Below, one piece after another: positions 24,725-34,263 of a stretch of DNA of 42,939 nt (position 1 is its first letter; each line of letters opens with the position of its first letter). The position numbers and the translations under genes were made by a program. Source of the DNA: Candidatus Melainabacteria bacterium (GTDB lineage: Bacteria; Cyanobacteriota; Vampirovibrionia; Obscuribacterales; Obscuribacteraceae); assembly GCA_012965515.1 (NCBI GenBank), contig DTSE01000044.1, positions 1 through 42,939 of the forward strand, given 5' to 3'. Under the pieces are notes generated by a model. It was not told the origin of the DNA. It worked only from the letters and a program-made list of their open reading frames with translations, and did not search any database.

Positions 24725-27700
24725 TCAGACTGCCGACTCCTTCTTTCCATTCTTTTGATTGAGCAGCTTATAGAGCGCAGGCAAGACGATCAGAGTCAAT
24801 GCAGTTGCTGTTACAAGCCCACCCAATATGACTGTCGCAAGCGGGCGCTGCACCTCTGTTCCCGTTCCCTGAAAAAGCACCTTCGGCAATAAGCCCACGG
24901 TCGCGACCAGTGCCGTCATAAGCACCGGTCGCAGTCGCGTTTGCGCGCCACGAATAACAGCCTCGTCAATCGTTGACCCCCTTTGTTCCAATTGCATTAT
25001 GTAAGTCACCATGATGACGCCGTTTTGAACTGCCACACCGAACAGGGCAATGAAGCCGATGATGGCTGGAACTGACAAAGTCTGATGTGAAAGAAACAGC
25101 GCCAGAATTCCACCGCTCATTGCAAAAGGAACGTTCAACATGATCAAGCCTGCGTTCTTGAACGAGTTAAATGAGGCAAATAGGAGCACAAAAATGAGGA
25201 CGAGAACTATCGGCACGACGATCGACAGACGTTTCATTGCTCGCTCCTGATTCTCGAACTGACCGCTCCATACAACTTTGTAGCCCTTGGGAATATGTAC
25301 GTTATTTTCCACGCGGCTCTGCGCCTCGGCGACAAAACTACCCAAGTCGCGCCCTCTTACGTTTGCCATGACAGCAGTACGTCTTTGCCCGTCCTCTCTG
25401 TTTATAGTCACCGCACCTCTCTCCAACTCAATTTTCGCCAATTGATCGAGCGGCACGCGAGCACCTTTGGGCGTGTCGATCATAACGTCGGCAATACGCG
25501 CGGGTGTTTCACGATAAGTCTTTTCGAAACGGACCAGCAGCCCGAACCGCTTCGTCCCTTCAATCACTTCAGTAACGCGGTCTCCGGCCAGAGCCACGCG
25601 GATGATGTCGAGAACGTCATCGGTATTGAGTCCGAAGCGCGCCAAAACAGGTCTTTTAAGCTCAATATTCAATTCCGGCAAACCCAGTAAGTGCTCGTGC
25701 TGCATATCTGCTGCACCCTTTACCTTGCCAACTTCCGATTCGATTTTGGCAGCAAGACTGGCCAGAGTGTTTAAATCATCGCCAAAGATCTTTATGCCGA
25801 GATCAGCCCTAATACCGGCGATCAAGTCGTCCACCATATCGGCAATCGGTTGCGAAAAGCTGAACATCAATCCGGGGATTTCATGCAGTTTTTCAGCCAT
25901 CAAATCAATCAATTGCTCTTTTGTTTTTGCCGTTGTCCACTTGTCTTTTGGATGAAGGCTGATGTAAGTATCCGTAGAATCAACGCCATCCAGACCCGGT
26001 CCGGTAACCGCCCGACCCGTGCGCGAAACGATTACGGCAACTTCAGGGAAAGACTTGAGCAGCCTTTCGATATTGTTGACCGTCTGCATTGATTCGGTAT
26101 GAGAAATGCTAGCCGGCATCTTGATGCGCACCAGAATCGGACCTTCATCCAGAGACGGGATAAACTCTGAACCGAGGAAAGGAAATACGGCCAAACTAAG
26201 AGCCAGAGCCACAACGGCCACGGCAAGAATCTTCTTCGGATTGGCTACTGCCGTCTTCAGAAGAGGCACATAGCGATCAACCACAAAAGTAAGAGCAGGA
26301 TTTTCCTTCTCTCTCACGGGCCCTTTCATGACCCAATAACACAGCACAGGAATAACCGTGAGAGACGCTAGCAGGGAGCCGGCAAGCGCATACATAAAGG
26401 TCAAAGCAAGCGGGTGAAACATCTTGCCTTCAACGCCTTCCAGCGCGAAAAGCGGCAAATAAACAGACATGATGATGCCAATCGAAAATACGATCGGCTT
26501 AGCCACCGAGATGGATGCAGTTTTTATCACCTCCAGGCGATCGAAGTCGTCACCATATTCTTTATACGCGCGCGACAAATGGCGGAAAATGTTTTCCACC
26601 AAGACCACGCCTGCATCAACAATAATGCCGAAGTCGACCGCTCCCAGTGTCATCAGGTTGGCGGTCAGTCCTGAATACTTCATCAATATAAAACTGAAGA
26701 GCAGCGACAAAGGAATGATGATCGAGACTATAAGAGCGCTGGGAATGTGCAACAAAACTGCAGTCAGCACGACGATGACCAAACCGCCGCTGAATATCAG
26801 AATCTCTTTGACAGTTTCAATTGTCTTGTCTACCAGCTCGGTTTGGTCATAGTAGGGGACTATATGAACGTCGGAGCGGAGGCTGTGCGAGATCTCTTCG
26901 ACCTTCTCCTTGACCTTCTCTACGACAGCTTTTGTATTTACTCCTTTGCGTGTGTAGACAATGCCGGTAACCACCTCGCCTTTGCCGTCCATCGAGGCGG
27001 AGCCGCGCCTGAAGGCCTGACCGACAATCACTCTGGAAACCTGACCGACTGTGACCGGAGTACCGTTTACTTCTTTCAAGACAATATTGCGAATGTCCTC
27101 AACCGACTTGATTCTTCCCATTCCGCGAATGATCACTTCTTCGCCTGATTGCTCGATGAAGTTTCCGCCTGCGTTGTCGTTGTTTTGAGAAATTGAGGCA
27201 ACCAGCTCGTTGAGCGTGACCTTGTAGCCATGGAGTTCGCGCGGATTGACTATGACTTGATACTGCTTGACAAAGCCACCAAAAGTCGCAACGTTAGCAA
27301 CACCCGGAACAGATCTCAGACGCCTGGAAATGTCCCAGTCCTGAATGGTTCGCAGCTCGATGAGGTCGTGGTGCGAACTGGTCAGGTAATACATATAGAC
27401 CTGGCTGAAGCTCGACACTACCGGCCCCAGAGTGGGCTGAGGACAATGCTCGGGCAACATTCCAGAAAGTGAGGTAAGCCTCTGCTGAATTAGGTTTCTT
27501 GCAAAATAGACATCAGTGTCATCTTCAAAAATTGCCGTTACGACGGACAAACCAAATGACGAATTGGAGCGGATTTTCTTGATTTTGGGCAAGCCGTTCA
27601 GAACATTTTCAATCGGATAAGTGATAAGGGCCTCGACCTCTTCGGTGGCCATACTTTCCGGCTCAGTGATTATCTGCACCTGAACGTTGCTTACGTCAGG

Positions 27701-27817
27701 AAAAGAATCAACAGGCAAATTGAGCATCGCGAAAATACCGGCTGCTATGACTGCAAGAGTTGCGGCGGAAACAAGAAGCCGATGCGACAGCGAAAACGCA
27801 ATCAGTTTTTCAATCAT
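24725..27817 (-). CDS. Heavy-metal-type RND efflux pump (CusA/CzcA family)
   Basis: A 1030-residue inner-membrane proton-driven exporter. It has the RND layout: TM1 near 10-30, a large periplasmic porter domain, six central TMs, a second porter domain and five C-terminal TMs. GAVDFGIIVDAGVVLVENIF in TM4 carries the acidic residue typical of the heavy-metal (HME) branch, and LGSEFIPSLDEGPILVRI is typical of CzcA. The substrate metal cannot be assigned. The start at 27817 (MIEKLIAFSLSHR) matches homologues, with AGGT upstream. Adaptor and outer-membrane channel genes are absent next to it, so they must lie elsewhere. A small exported protein precedes it on the same strand. Confidence 0.92.
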   Translation of the reverse strand: MIEKLIAFSLSHRLLVSAATLAVIAAGIFAMLNLPVDSFPDVSNVQVQIITEPESMATEEVEALITYPIENVLNGLPKIKKIRSNSSFGLSVVTAIFEDDTDVYFARNLIQQRLTSLSGMLPEHCPQPTLGPVVSSFSQVYMYYLTSSHHDLIELRTIQDWDISRRLRSVPGVANVATFGGFVKQYQVIVNPRELHGYKVTLNELVASISQNNDNAGGNFIEQSGEEVIIRGMGRIKSVEDIRNIVLKEVNGTPVTVGQVSRVIVGQAFRRGSASMDGKGEVVTGIVYTRKGVNTKAVVEKVKEKVEEISHSLRSDVHIVPYYDQTELVDKTIETVKEILIFSGGLVIVVLTAVLLHIPSALIVSIIIPLSLLFSFILMKYSGLTANLMTLGAVDFGIIVDAGVVLVENIFRHLSRAYKEYGDDFDRLEVIKTASISVAKPIVFSIGIIMSVYLPLFALEGVEGKMFHPLALTFMYALAGSLLASLTVIPVLCYWVMKGPVREKENPALTFVVDRYVPLLKTAVANPKKILAVAVVALALSLAVFPFLGSEFIPSLDEGPILVRIKMPASISHTESMQTVNNIERLLKSFPEVAVIVSRTGRAVTGPGLDGVDSTDTYISLHPKDKWTTAKTKEQLIDLMAEKLHEIPGLMFSFSQPIADMVDDLIAGIRADLGIKIFGDDLNTLASLAAKIESEVGKVKGAADMQHEHLLGLPELNIELKRPVLARFGLNTDDVLDIIRVALAGDRVTEVIEGTKRFGLLVRFEKTYRETPARIADVMIDTPKGARVPLDQLAKIELERGAVTINREDGQRRTAVMANVRGRDLGSFVAEAQSRVENNVHIPKGYKVVWSGQFENQERAMKRLSIVVPIVLVLIFVLLFASFNSFKNAGLIMLNVPFAMSGGILALFLSHQTLSVPAIIGFIALFGVAVQNGVIMVTYIMQLEQRGSTIDEAVIRGAQTRLRPVLMTALVATVGLLPKVLFQGTGTEVQRPLATVILGGLVTATALTLIVLPALYKLLNQKNGKKESAV

Positions 27818-27933
27818 TTTGATACCTATAAAATTCGACTCGGCGCCAATGCAAAATGAAGCTGCATTGCTGCGCAATTCGCCAGGCCAAAACGTGGCGA
27901 CCGGCGAAGACGTTCATCATTTACAGGGTGCGT

Positions 27934-28287
27934 TTAAATCCGTAAAACTCGATTGGACAGCCACAGATTGCCTGGTGGCTCTCGGTAGGCGATACGAGGC
28001 GGGCGCTCTTGCAAACTCCGCAAAGGCGGGCTGAGAAGCAACGCCAATGGAATTTTGACGAGAGACACCAGGCATCCGGAGGCGTCGGCTCGAATTGCAA
28101 TTACAGCTTTGGTTTCGCAATGAGAGCCTAAAAATGGATCTATGAAGACAATGTCTTCCAGGCTCATGTCATTGATGCCGTCGGCATCGAAAGCTGCCAG
28201 TGTTTCAAATGCGCCGCAGATAGACACTATCTGAGAGACAATGAAAAGAAAGGTCGGCAAGAATAGTGCGTGAGCGCAGAATCTCAT
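27934..28287 (-). CDS. Small hydrophobic-start protein upstream of the RND pump
   Basis: A 117-residue protein. MRFCAHALFLPTFLFIVSQI forms a signal peptide or membrane anchor. Then come a short acidic part (FDADGINDMSLEDIVFIDP), a hydrophobic stretch (LVKIPLALLLSPPL) and a Pro/Arg-rich tail. I recognise no family. The start at 28287 has only a weak purine-rich site; a TTG at 28380 extends the frame without gain. Its end lies 116 bp before the pump gene, which could make it part of the same transcript and an accessory to the pump, but this is inference from position. Confidence 0.5.
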   Translation of the reverse strand: MRFCAHALFLPTFLFIVSQIVSICGAFETLAAFDADGINDMSLEDIVFIDPFLGSHCETKAVIAIRADASGCLVSLVKIPLALLLSPPLRSLQERPPRIAYREPPGNLWLSNRVLRI

Positions 28288-28760
28288 ATCACGCTTTTCT
28301 ATCACAAATGTCCGAATCTCTCCATGCTCTTTAGCGGACTGTAGCGGTGACTTCGCGCAGAACTCTTTCAGTTTTGCCAATTCGAATGTTCGGAGAAAGA
28401 CTTACATGGCAATCTGCGTTTTTCGTCCCCCAAAACGGGTAGAGCCGAAGATTCCAAATCGATATACCAGGCAGACTTTCGAGAACTGCTTCAGCAAATG
28501 GATAGATCGAAAGCCAGTCTTTGAGCCAAAAATTGTTAAAAAAATCGATTTTTGGGGCTATCGCAAACCTCGCAAACCCTAGCCAGTTGGCACTCTCCCC
28601 CGCGCGGGGGATTCTTGACAGCACGCCTGAACGAAAGTTAAGCTTGTAGCATGCGGCGGAAGTCAGGCCTTTTTATGCCAGGTTGCTGCCTTCTTTTGTA
28701 AGCGTTCCAGACATTACTCGGACCTACATTTCACCAATCAATCTCAACAGGTGATGACAA
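28288..28760. other. Intergenic region with a GC palindrome
   Basis: This 470-bp stretch separates divergent genes and holds no credible reading frame. TCCCCCGCGCGGGGGA at 28596-28611 is a perfect 16-bp palindrome. TTGACA follows at 28615-28620; 17-18 bases later there is only TTAAGC/TAAGCT, a poor -10. The site may be the promoter region of the TadG-like gene with an overlapping operator. Confidence 0.4.
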
Positions 28761-30695
28761 ATGCGAAAAACTAAGAGGGGCCATTTGCCAGCTATGCCGC
28801 AAGGCAGACGGCAACGCGGCAACATGATTGCGCTAGTGGGCGCGATCTGTGGCGGTGTGCTGTTGGCGCTGCTCCTGTTCGCTTTAGCCTACACCAGGCT
28901 CTTAGGCGGAAATCAGGAGCAAAAAACTGCCATTGAAGCTGCTTCAATCGCAGCGGCAAAGGATCTTGGATGCATCGTCGTGAAGGATGACCACTTCGGA
29001 TGGGTCAGTCTATCTGACTATGCTCCTACCGGCACCTTGACGAAAGCGCCGGACGGTAATTATCAACCGGTCTATAGCATCAACACTATCTTGGCGACAA
29101 TCCGCCTCGACATGATCCTCGGAGATCAAGTATCGGCGGTTTGCGGCAACCCAGTATCGATGAATACCTGGAAGTATCTTGCAGATCAAGACTATAACGC
29201 TGCAATGACCTCCAAAAATAATCTGACGGCACTGCTGCAAAATTCGTTGTTGCCTGGTGGCGACCCGAACGCAAAAGACATTCAGGGCAATTTGGTTCAA
29301 CCTTACACAAGCGCCGAAAACGCCTACAAGCAAAACAATGTCAGACAAAACGGCGGTTCCGCATACGTCAATGGTTCGCTCAAGCTGACATTGGGATGCC
29401 TTGACGGTGGTTCTGAAACAACAGTCAAAGTTCCTCAACCAGAATCAAAAGCATCGCTTGGTGGTGCCAATACACAGAACGGTAGGTACATGTCTTATGT
29501 GAATTATCCATATAATGGCAAAAACTTCGTGTTCACTGGCGCCGGCAACTCTATCAAATTAGTTGATGCGAAAAAATTCAAAGCAACTCTTCCTTTGCCG
29601 TACGCCATTCCCGCTATCGTGATGGCAGAAGCAGATCAGAAGTACTTTGAAAACGGCGATACATCTAAACCTGCACGCGTCATTCACACACTGGCTTGCG
29701 CACAGCCTGCTTGTATCCCGGATCCAAGACCAGCACCTGGTCTCCTTACGCTCGACTGCCCAGATAACAACTGGCCGGCAATTATTGCGCATATCGCAGA
29801 TTTGCTCTCGCGGACCCAAATGTTGAACAACATCAACCCTGCAGAGATCTTCACAACCCAAGGCGGTGACTACAACGGACCCGGTTCCGGAGGAACACTT
29901 GTTGGTGACGGTGGCTCGTCTTTCGGCTCCGGCAGCATGCCTCCGGCGAGTGCACTTGCAGGCGCAATTTATGACTGGGTAAGACGCGGCGGTAACAACG
30001 TCAACATCGACTCAGTTGTTGCGTTCGTCAACGGCACAGGTCTTCCAGGTGGTAAGTTCAACAAGAACACACTCTATAAATTCGTTATCGATCAAAACGG
30101 GGTGATTCAGCTCAGTACAACAGGGGCACAAAAAGAGCCTTATTTGGCACTTTCTGAAAACCAGGTCTATATGGACTGCGGTGACGCACTGGACGAAATC
30201 GATGCCACCACCGGCAACAAGAAAGCGCCTTGGGCACTTTACATGAAAGATCAAGTCCGTGATTGGGGCGATGTTCTGGGTGGTCAACATGCTGGACAAC
30301 CGATTCCTGTGAACGGAACCTATATCGCCAGCAACCCGGCTGACAAATGGATCGCCTGCTTACCTTCCGCTCTGCCTGATTCAGCAATCGCGATGAATGG
30401 CAATGTCGGAACAGTCAAGCTCGGTGAATACGGGGTGATGGGAACCGGCGCCAACCACAAAAATGGTGGCGGCACGGCAACCACATCACTTCCAGTGCAC
30501 AACCTCGATGACTTTGCCGAACCAGGAGTATTGGGACTGAATTTCCCCGGAGCGACCGGTGGAAGTATGCCGCCTCAATATCTACAGAATGGTGCTGCAG
30601 TCACAATACGCTTCAGGGTTGAAGAAATCACCACCGCAGGTGGTGGCTGGAGCTGGGGTTCTGCCGGTCTAACCGAAGGACACTTCAAGAAATAA
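28761..30695 (+). CDS. TadG-like/Flp-associated secreted protein
   Basis: A 644-residue protein. The N-terminus (RRQRGNMIALVGAI, a long hydrophobic segment, then NQEQKTAIEAASIAAAKDLG) follows the TadE/TadG pattern: a basic start, one membrane helix and an Ala-rich helix with the conserved 'A.d.AALA.a' look. The remaining ~560 residues are secreted, rich in Gly, Asn and Pro, with about 13 Cys, several in CGNPVS, LGCLDGG, CAQPAC and MDCGD settings that suggest disulfides. TadG proteins sit with tight-adherence pili; no other tad genes are in the window. The ATG at 28761 has a GGTGATG site. A strong terminator follows. Confidence 0.65.
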   Translation: MRKTKRGHLPAMPQGRRQRGNMIALVGAICGGVLLALLLFALAYTRLLGGNQEQKTAIEAASIAAAKDLGCIVVKDDHFGWVSLSDYAPTGTLTKAPDGNYQPVYSINTILATIRLDMILGDQVSAVCGNPVSMNTWKYLADQDYNAAMTSKNNLTALLQNSLLPGGDPNAKDIQGNLVQPYTSAENAYKQNNVRQNGGSAYVNGSLKLTLGCLDGGSETTVKVPQPESKASLGGANTQNGRYMSYVNYPYNGKNFVFTGAGNSIKLVDAKKFKATLPLPYAIPAIVMAEADQKYFENGDTSKPARVIHTLACAQPACIPDPRPAPGLLTLDCPDNNWPAIIAHIADLLSRTQMLNNINPAEIFTTQGGDYNGPGSGGTLVGDGGSSFGSGSMPPASALAGAIYDWVRRGGNNVNIDSVVAFVNGTGLPGGKFNKNTLYKFVIDQNGVIQLSTTGAQKEPYLALSENQVYMDCGDALDEIDATTGNKKAPWALYMKDQVRDWGDVLGGQHAGQPIPVNGTYIASNPADKWIACLPSALPDSAIAMNGNVGTVKLGEYGVMGTGANHKNGGGTATTSLPVHNLDDFAEPGVLGLNFPGATGGSMPPQYLQNGAAVTIRFRVEEITTAGGGWSWGSAGLTEGHFKK

Positions 30696-30745
30696 GGACT
30701 TATCCCACCAAACGCACAACGATGATCCCCCAACTCGGGACGGTT

Positions 30746-30772
30746 AAAGAGCCAGGCGTACCTGGCTCTTTT
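30746..30772. terminator. Strong hairpin terminator
   Basis: AAAGAGCCAGG (30746-30756), CGTA, CCTGGCTCTTT (30761-30771): an 11-bp perfect stem with a tetraloop, ending in Ts on the plus strand and As at the foot that give Us on the minus strand. It lies between two convergent genes and probably serves both. Confidence 0.85.
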
Positions 30773-30799
30773 GCTGTCTGCACACTTTGTAGGCGCAGG

Positions 30800-31480
30800 T
30801 CATCGCTCGGAGGAAGATTCGCTAGATGACGCAAAAGCTTCTGCAACCGTCTTTTCGACGGTACTTGTTCGATCTTCTTTCTCGCAAAGTAAATCGTAAT
30901 TTGATGACACTTGATCGGCCAGAGCGGATGTATCCTTTCGATACGGAGAGGTAACCTCCTGTGCAGCGATCTGCAAAGCATTGCTCAAAGCCAGTTTGCG
31001 ATCGGTCCCGAACCCTTCAAAGGTTTTGCCAATTGCACTGTTTGCAGCCTTCGTAGCGTATTCTCGGCTGTTTTCATAGATTCTCTTGCAGATCTCTACA
31101 TGTCCTTTTTCATGATTTAACACATCATTGGGCGCCTTCTCTGACACGTAGGTTTTGATTGGCAAAGCAAGTTTCAACTTGACACCGGTAAGAGTAATCC
31201 AAACATGGTACCCATCTTGTTGCTTTCGCTCATCCTTGATGGCAATGTCGAGTTCTGGCTGGATGCTATACATCCAGTCGGTGCGGGCAATCTCATGATC
31301 GGTGACTTGTTTCTTTGCTGCTGTCGTCGTCGCTTTCACTTTTACGATTCGCACAGAAGGGGGTTCTACAACAATGCGGACCGGATTTTTCTTCTCGCCA
31401 CAAGCACTCAATGAAAGTGCCAGCAAACCAGCAAGAAATGCCCTTTTTCCGAAAGCAGCATGCAGGCAAAGACTCTTCAT
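30800..31480 (-). CDS. Lipoprotein with HEKGH zinc-protease motif (DUF922-like)
   Basis: A 226-residue protein. LLALSLSACGEK gives a lipobox at Cys27, so it should be exported and lipid-anchored. His123-Glu-Lys-Gly-His127 (NDVLNHEKGHVEI) is a HExxH zinc-peptidase motif. The nearby pattern fits the 'predicted secreted Zn-dependent protease' family (DUF922), with a beta-rich front (YHVWITLTGVKLKLALPI) and a long helical tail. Substrate unknown. Its ATG at 31480 overlaps the stop of the upstream gene (ATGA), so translation is coupled. It is the last gene of a four-gene operon with an ABC transporter, and ends at a strong terminator. Confidence 0.75.
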   Translation of the reverse strand: MKSLCLHAAFGKRAFLAGLLALSLSACGEKKNPVRIVVEPPSVRIVKVKATTTAAKKQVTDHEIARTDWMYSIQPELDIAIKDERKQQDGYHVWITLTGVKLKLALPIKTYVSEKAPNDVLNHEKGHVEICKRIYENSREYATKAANSAIGKTFEGFGTDRKLALSNALQIAAQEVTSPYRKDTSALADQVSSNYDLLCEKEDRTSTVEKTVAEAFASSSESSSER

Positions 31481-32241
31481 TCCGGCTTCACCACAAAATC
31501 GTCAAAGTACACGACGCTATCTGCTTTCGACCAAAGTCCAATCTTTCCGTCGATCGCTTCAGTATGCTCATATGCAAAAACAGGTCTCCCATCCAGCAAG
31601 CCCTCGATCTTGCGTCCTCTAATTCCCATCGCCAGAGTCATCCAATGCCCAGGCGGCGTAACGACCTTCTGTACCCACTTTATTGGAGTTCGTTTGCCTT
31701 TTTCATACTTCCAGAGAACTATGTTATTTTCCAGGCAGTTCGCTCGAAAGATAAGGTAATCACCGTTCGGTTTGATGTTGAAAGCAATGCCAGCGCACTG
31801 ATCGATTCGGCCAGTGACGCCTTTGAATCGGAAAGTGATAACTCCGTTCTTGAAGTTATCGACCGGCTTATACACGGTCAAAGGGAAATAGGCAAAGGCT
31901 TGAACGCGGTCTAAGAACTCGGCATATCTATTTCCGTAAATGGCACGCGACTTGTCAGCCACTCCCACAGCCACTTTTCCTTTTGACCACTTTTTGCCAT
32001 CGACGCAATAGACTTTATTTCCACTATCGTCACTTACATACCAGCTGCCGACCAGGGAAGCGAAATTCTTCGGTTCCTGGCCTAATTTTTCTTTGTCAAA
32101 GTTCTCCGTAAACCCGAGGCTTGCAGCCAGGCATTGCGAAGTTTTGGGAGTCGGATAAACACTCACGCAAGGCACTATATACAGTGCAGCAAACATCGAC
32201 AAAACCGCCGGCACGTAGACTTTTGACTTACTTTTCAGCAC
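31477..32241 (-). CDS. Secreted ConA-like/LamG-like domain protein
   Basis: A 254-residue protein with a signal peptide (KSKVYVPAVLSMFAALYIVP). The rest reads as one concanavalin-A-like beta sandwich of the DUF1080/LamG type: FTENFD at the start, GSWYVSDDSG, NGVITFRFKG, GIAFNIKPNGDYLIFRAN, WMTLAMGIRGRKIEGLLDGR, and GKIGLWSKADSVVYFDDFVV at the end. Such domains bind or cleave carbohydrates; here no catalytic residues can be named. I take the GTG at 32241, with GAGGA 11 bases upstream, because it gives the full signal peptide. It overlaps the permease gene by 14 bp and the next gene by 4 bp. Confidence 0.78.
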   Translation of the reverse strand: MLKSKSKVYVPAVLSMFAALYIVPCVSVYPTPKTSQCLAASLGFTENFDKEKLGQEPKNFASLVGSWYVSDDSGNKVYCVDGKKWSKGKVAVGVADKSRAIYGNRYAEFLDRVQAFAYFPLTVYKPVDNFKNGVITFRFKGVTGRIDQCAGIAFNIKPNGDYLIFRANCLENNIVLWKYEKGKRTPIKWVQKVVTPPGHWMTLAMGIRGRKIEGLLDGRPVFAYEHTEAIDGKIGLWSKADSVVYFDDFVVKPE

Positions 32242-33589
32242 TGATGACTATTCCTCTCGGTTTGCGCATTGATTTGTGACAGACGAACCAGGAAAGAACG
32301 ACAAATGCAGGCATGATGACATAAAAGAGCAAACGATAATTGCTCGCGTCGGCTTTCAACGGATGTCCAGGATAAGGTGAAGCGACTTCTCCTTCCAGAC
32401 TTGTGCCGGTCATCATGTGCAGTGTCTCAAGAGCGCGAGGAGCTCCAACATCGTGACTCTGCATTTGGATGCCATTGTAATCATAGAGAATCTGACCAAA
32501 TTTGGGATCTTCTTGTTTGCCGTCCGTTTCAACCGGTGCAACGTAGACAACAGTTACGTCCTTCACTACACGCCTTAGCTTGCTCAAGAAATTCTGCTCG
32601 AAATCTACCGATAGAGAGTCATCGGGACTCAAATGAATGGTGATTTTGAGAGGCTTGTTTATCTTCCGCAGCTCGGCTTCATTCTTCGGATTGAAGGAAT
32701 TGACGCGGTTTTCACTGAAGTCTTGGAAATAAAGCGCCTGCGATGCAAGGAGTCCTGCGAAGGCAAACACAAGCGAAAATACAGCCGACTTCTTTAGTTT
32801 ATGAATCACGTCCTTGCCGGTTTTCAGCCAAATCCCGGCGAGTCCTGTAAAGAACAGTGAGGCAAGGATGAAGCCAAGGACTGTTTGCAAACTAAAAAGC
32901 CCAGACTCGAAAAGTCGCAGATGTTTGGTCACGGACAGCCAACTGACTGCATTTAAAGTGCTTTGATTTTGGCCTGCAAACTCCAGAACCCACGAAGATA
33001 TCGTAAATGCAAGAGTGACAATTGCCGCTGTCTGCGGTGAGTCCGTAACTGCAACCGCAAAGAAAGCAATAGAGATAACGAATAGAGCGAAAAGAAGATG
33101 CCCGAAGATAAGATTCACAACCTCAGGAACATAGAGATATCCACCCAACGAATGCCAGACAAATAATGCTGTCAGCGCCGGAGCAAGCGAAAGAATAAAA
33201 GCAAGCATTGCTACCATCACTTTGGCCACCAGCGGTACGACTAGGCTAGGTGATATCTGCAGCAATAACTTAATCGACCCATACTGTTTTTCAACTCCAA
33301 GCATACGGATAACGACAAAAGGAAAGAGAAAAACCTCGCTCAAATACATTGCGCTAAAAGTAGGAACGACAATGCCATCAAGAGGACTTAAACGCGCCAT
33401 CAATATTTCGTCGCCAATGATTGACTGGCCGGCGTGGGCGTAAAGAAAAACTGCTTCCACGAAGCTAAAACCGACTAGAGGGCAAAGCACCAGAAGCATT
33501 ACCCAAAATGATCTTGCCGCGGCCAACTCTCTCAATTCCTTGAGAAATAGCGCTTTCAGCATCGTGAAATTGGAATTGGCTTTGCTCAC
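32228..33589 (-). CDS. ABC-2 type permease with GldG-like extracytoplasmic domain
   Basis: A 453-residue membrane subunit. The first ~280 residues have six or seven hydrophobic segments in ABC-2 order (from about residue 28), with the conserved amphipathic MLGVEKQYGSIKLLLQISP between them. Residues ~290-410 form a soluble domain (NRVNSFNPKNEAELRKINKP, then ITIHLSPDDSLSVDF and VTVVYVAP) resembling the GldG/ABC_transp_aux domain. A last TM (LFYVIMPAFVVLSWFV) closes the protein. In gliding bacteria GldF and GldG are separate; here one chain holds both. The GTG start at 33589 overlaps the ATPase stop (GTGA), implying coupled translation. The cargo is unknown. Confidence 0.82.
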   Translation of the reverse strand: MSKANSNFTMLKALFLKELRELAAARSFWVMLLVLCPLVGFSFVEAVFLYAHAGQSIIGDEILMARLSPLDGIVVPTFSAMYLSEVFLFPFVVIRMLGVEKQYGSIKLLLQISPSLVVPLVAKVMVAMLAFILSLAPALTALFVWHSLGGYLYVPEVVNLIFGHLLFALFVISIAFFAVAVTDSPQTAAIVTLAFTISSWVLEFAGQNQSTLNAVSWLSVTKHLRLFESGLFSLQTVLGFILASLFFTGLAGIWLKTGKDVIHKLKKSAVFSLVFAFAGLLASQALYFQDFSENRVNSFNPKNEAELRKINKPLKITIHLSPDDSLSVDFEQNFLSKLRRVVKDVTVVYVAPVETDGKQEDPKFGQILYDYNGIQMQSHDVGAPRALETLHMMTGTSLEGEVASPYPGHPLKADASNYRLLFYVIMPAFVVLSWFVCHKSMRKPRGIVISAEK

Positions 33590-34263
33590 GTTAAAGCGAC
33601 GAAAACGTCCTCCAAACTTCCAGTGGCAAGTCCCGAATGCTCTTGTAACTGAGCAAGCGTGCCACTGCCCAGGACTTTCCCTTGTGAGAGCAGCAAGAAC
33701 TCATCAGCTATTCTCTGAGCATCCGCGATTTGGTGAATGGACAAAATGAGCGTTCTTCCTTTTTCTTTTTCACTCTGCAAAATACTCACGACTTCTTTGG
33801 TTTGTTTGATGTCCAGCCCTTCAAACGGCTCATCAAGCAATAAAATCGGTGCCGCGGAAAGTAGACCGATAGCGATGAGCAAACGCTTTTGATACCCGCG
33901 AGACAGCTCTTTCACGGACTTCGAAAGAACACTTTCCAGGCGTAAACGTCCAATGATTTCATCCAGGCGGTCTTTTGCCGCCATCATCATTGATTGAAAA
34001 AAGACCAACGTAGAATAAACACCATGATCCGGATACGGCAACACCTGGTCCGGCTGATAGAAGATAAACTGATGACGGGAATCGGCTGCAACCTCGCCGC
34101 CATTGATTTCCACTCGACCTTGATGAGGTTGCAGTCCTGAAACACACTCCATCAGCGTGGTCTTACCTGCACCATTAGGTCCGATTATCGCCAAAATTTT
34201 GCCGGAGGCAATCTCCAAATTGACTGCAGTGAGGATTAGCTGCCCACCCATCCTCCGGTTCAT
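33586..34263 (-). CDS. ABC transporter ATP-binding protein
   Basis: A 225-residue ATPase subunit that powers the permease encoded next. Walker A is GPNGAGKTT, the signature is LSRGYQKR (close to the canonical LSxGQ, with RGY), Walker B is ILLLDEP, and the switch His is in LSIHQIADA. The ATG at 34263 may not be the real start: upstream codons continue with LLKVID, the first strand of the ABC fold, back to a CTG at 34296 with GGGAG seven bases ahead. The ATG-started form would lack part of that strand. It is the first gene of the operon. Confidence 0.93.
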   Translation of the reverse strand: MNRRMGGQLILTAVNLEIASGKILAIIGPNGAGKTTLMECVSGLQPHQGRVEINGGEVAADSRHQFIFYQPDQVLPYPDHGVYSTLVFFQSMMMAAKDRLDEIIGRLRLESVLSKSVKELSRGYQKRLLIAIGLLSAAPILLLDEPFEGLDIKQTKEVVSILQSEKEKGRTLILSIHQIADAQRIADEFLLLSQGKVLGSGTLAQLQEHSGLATGSLEDVFVALT

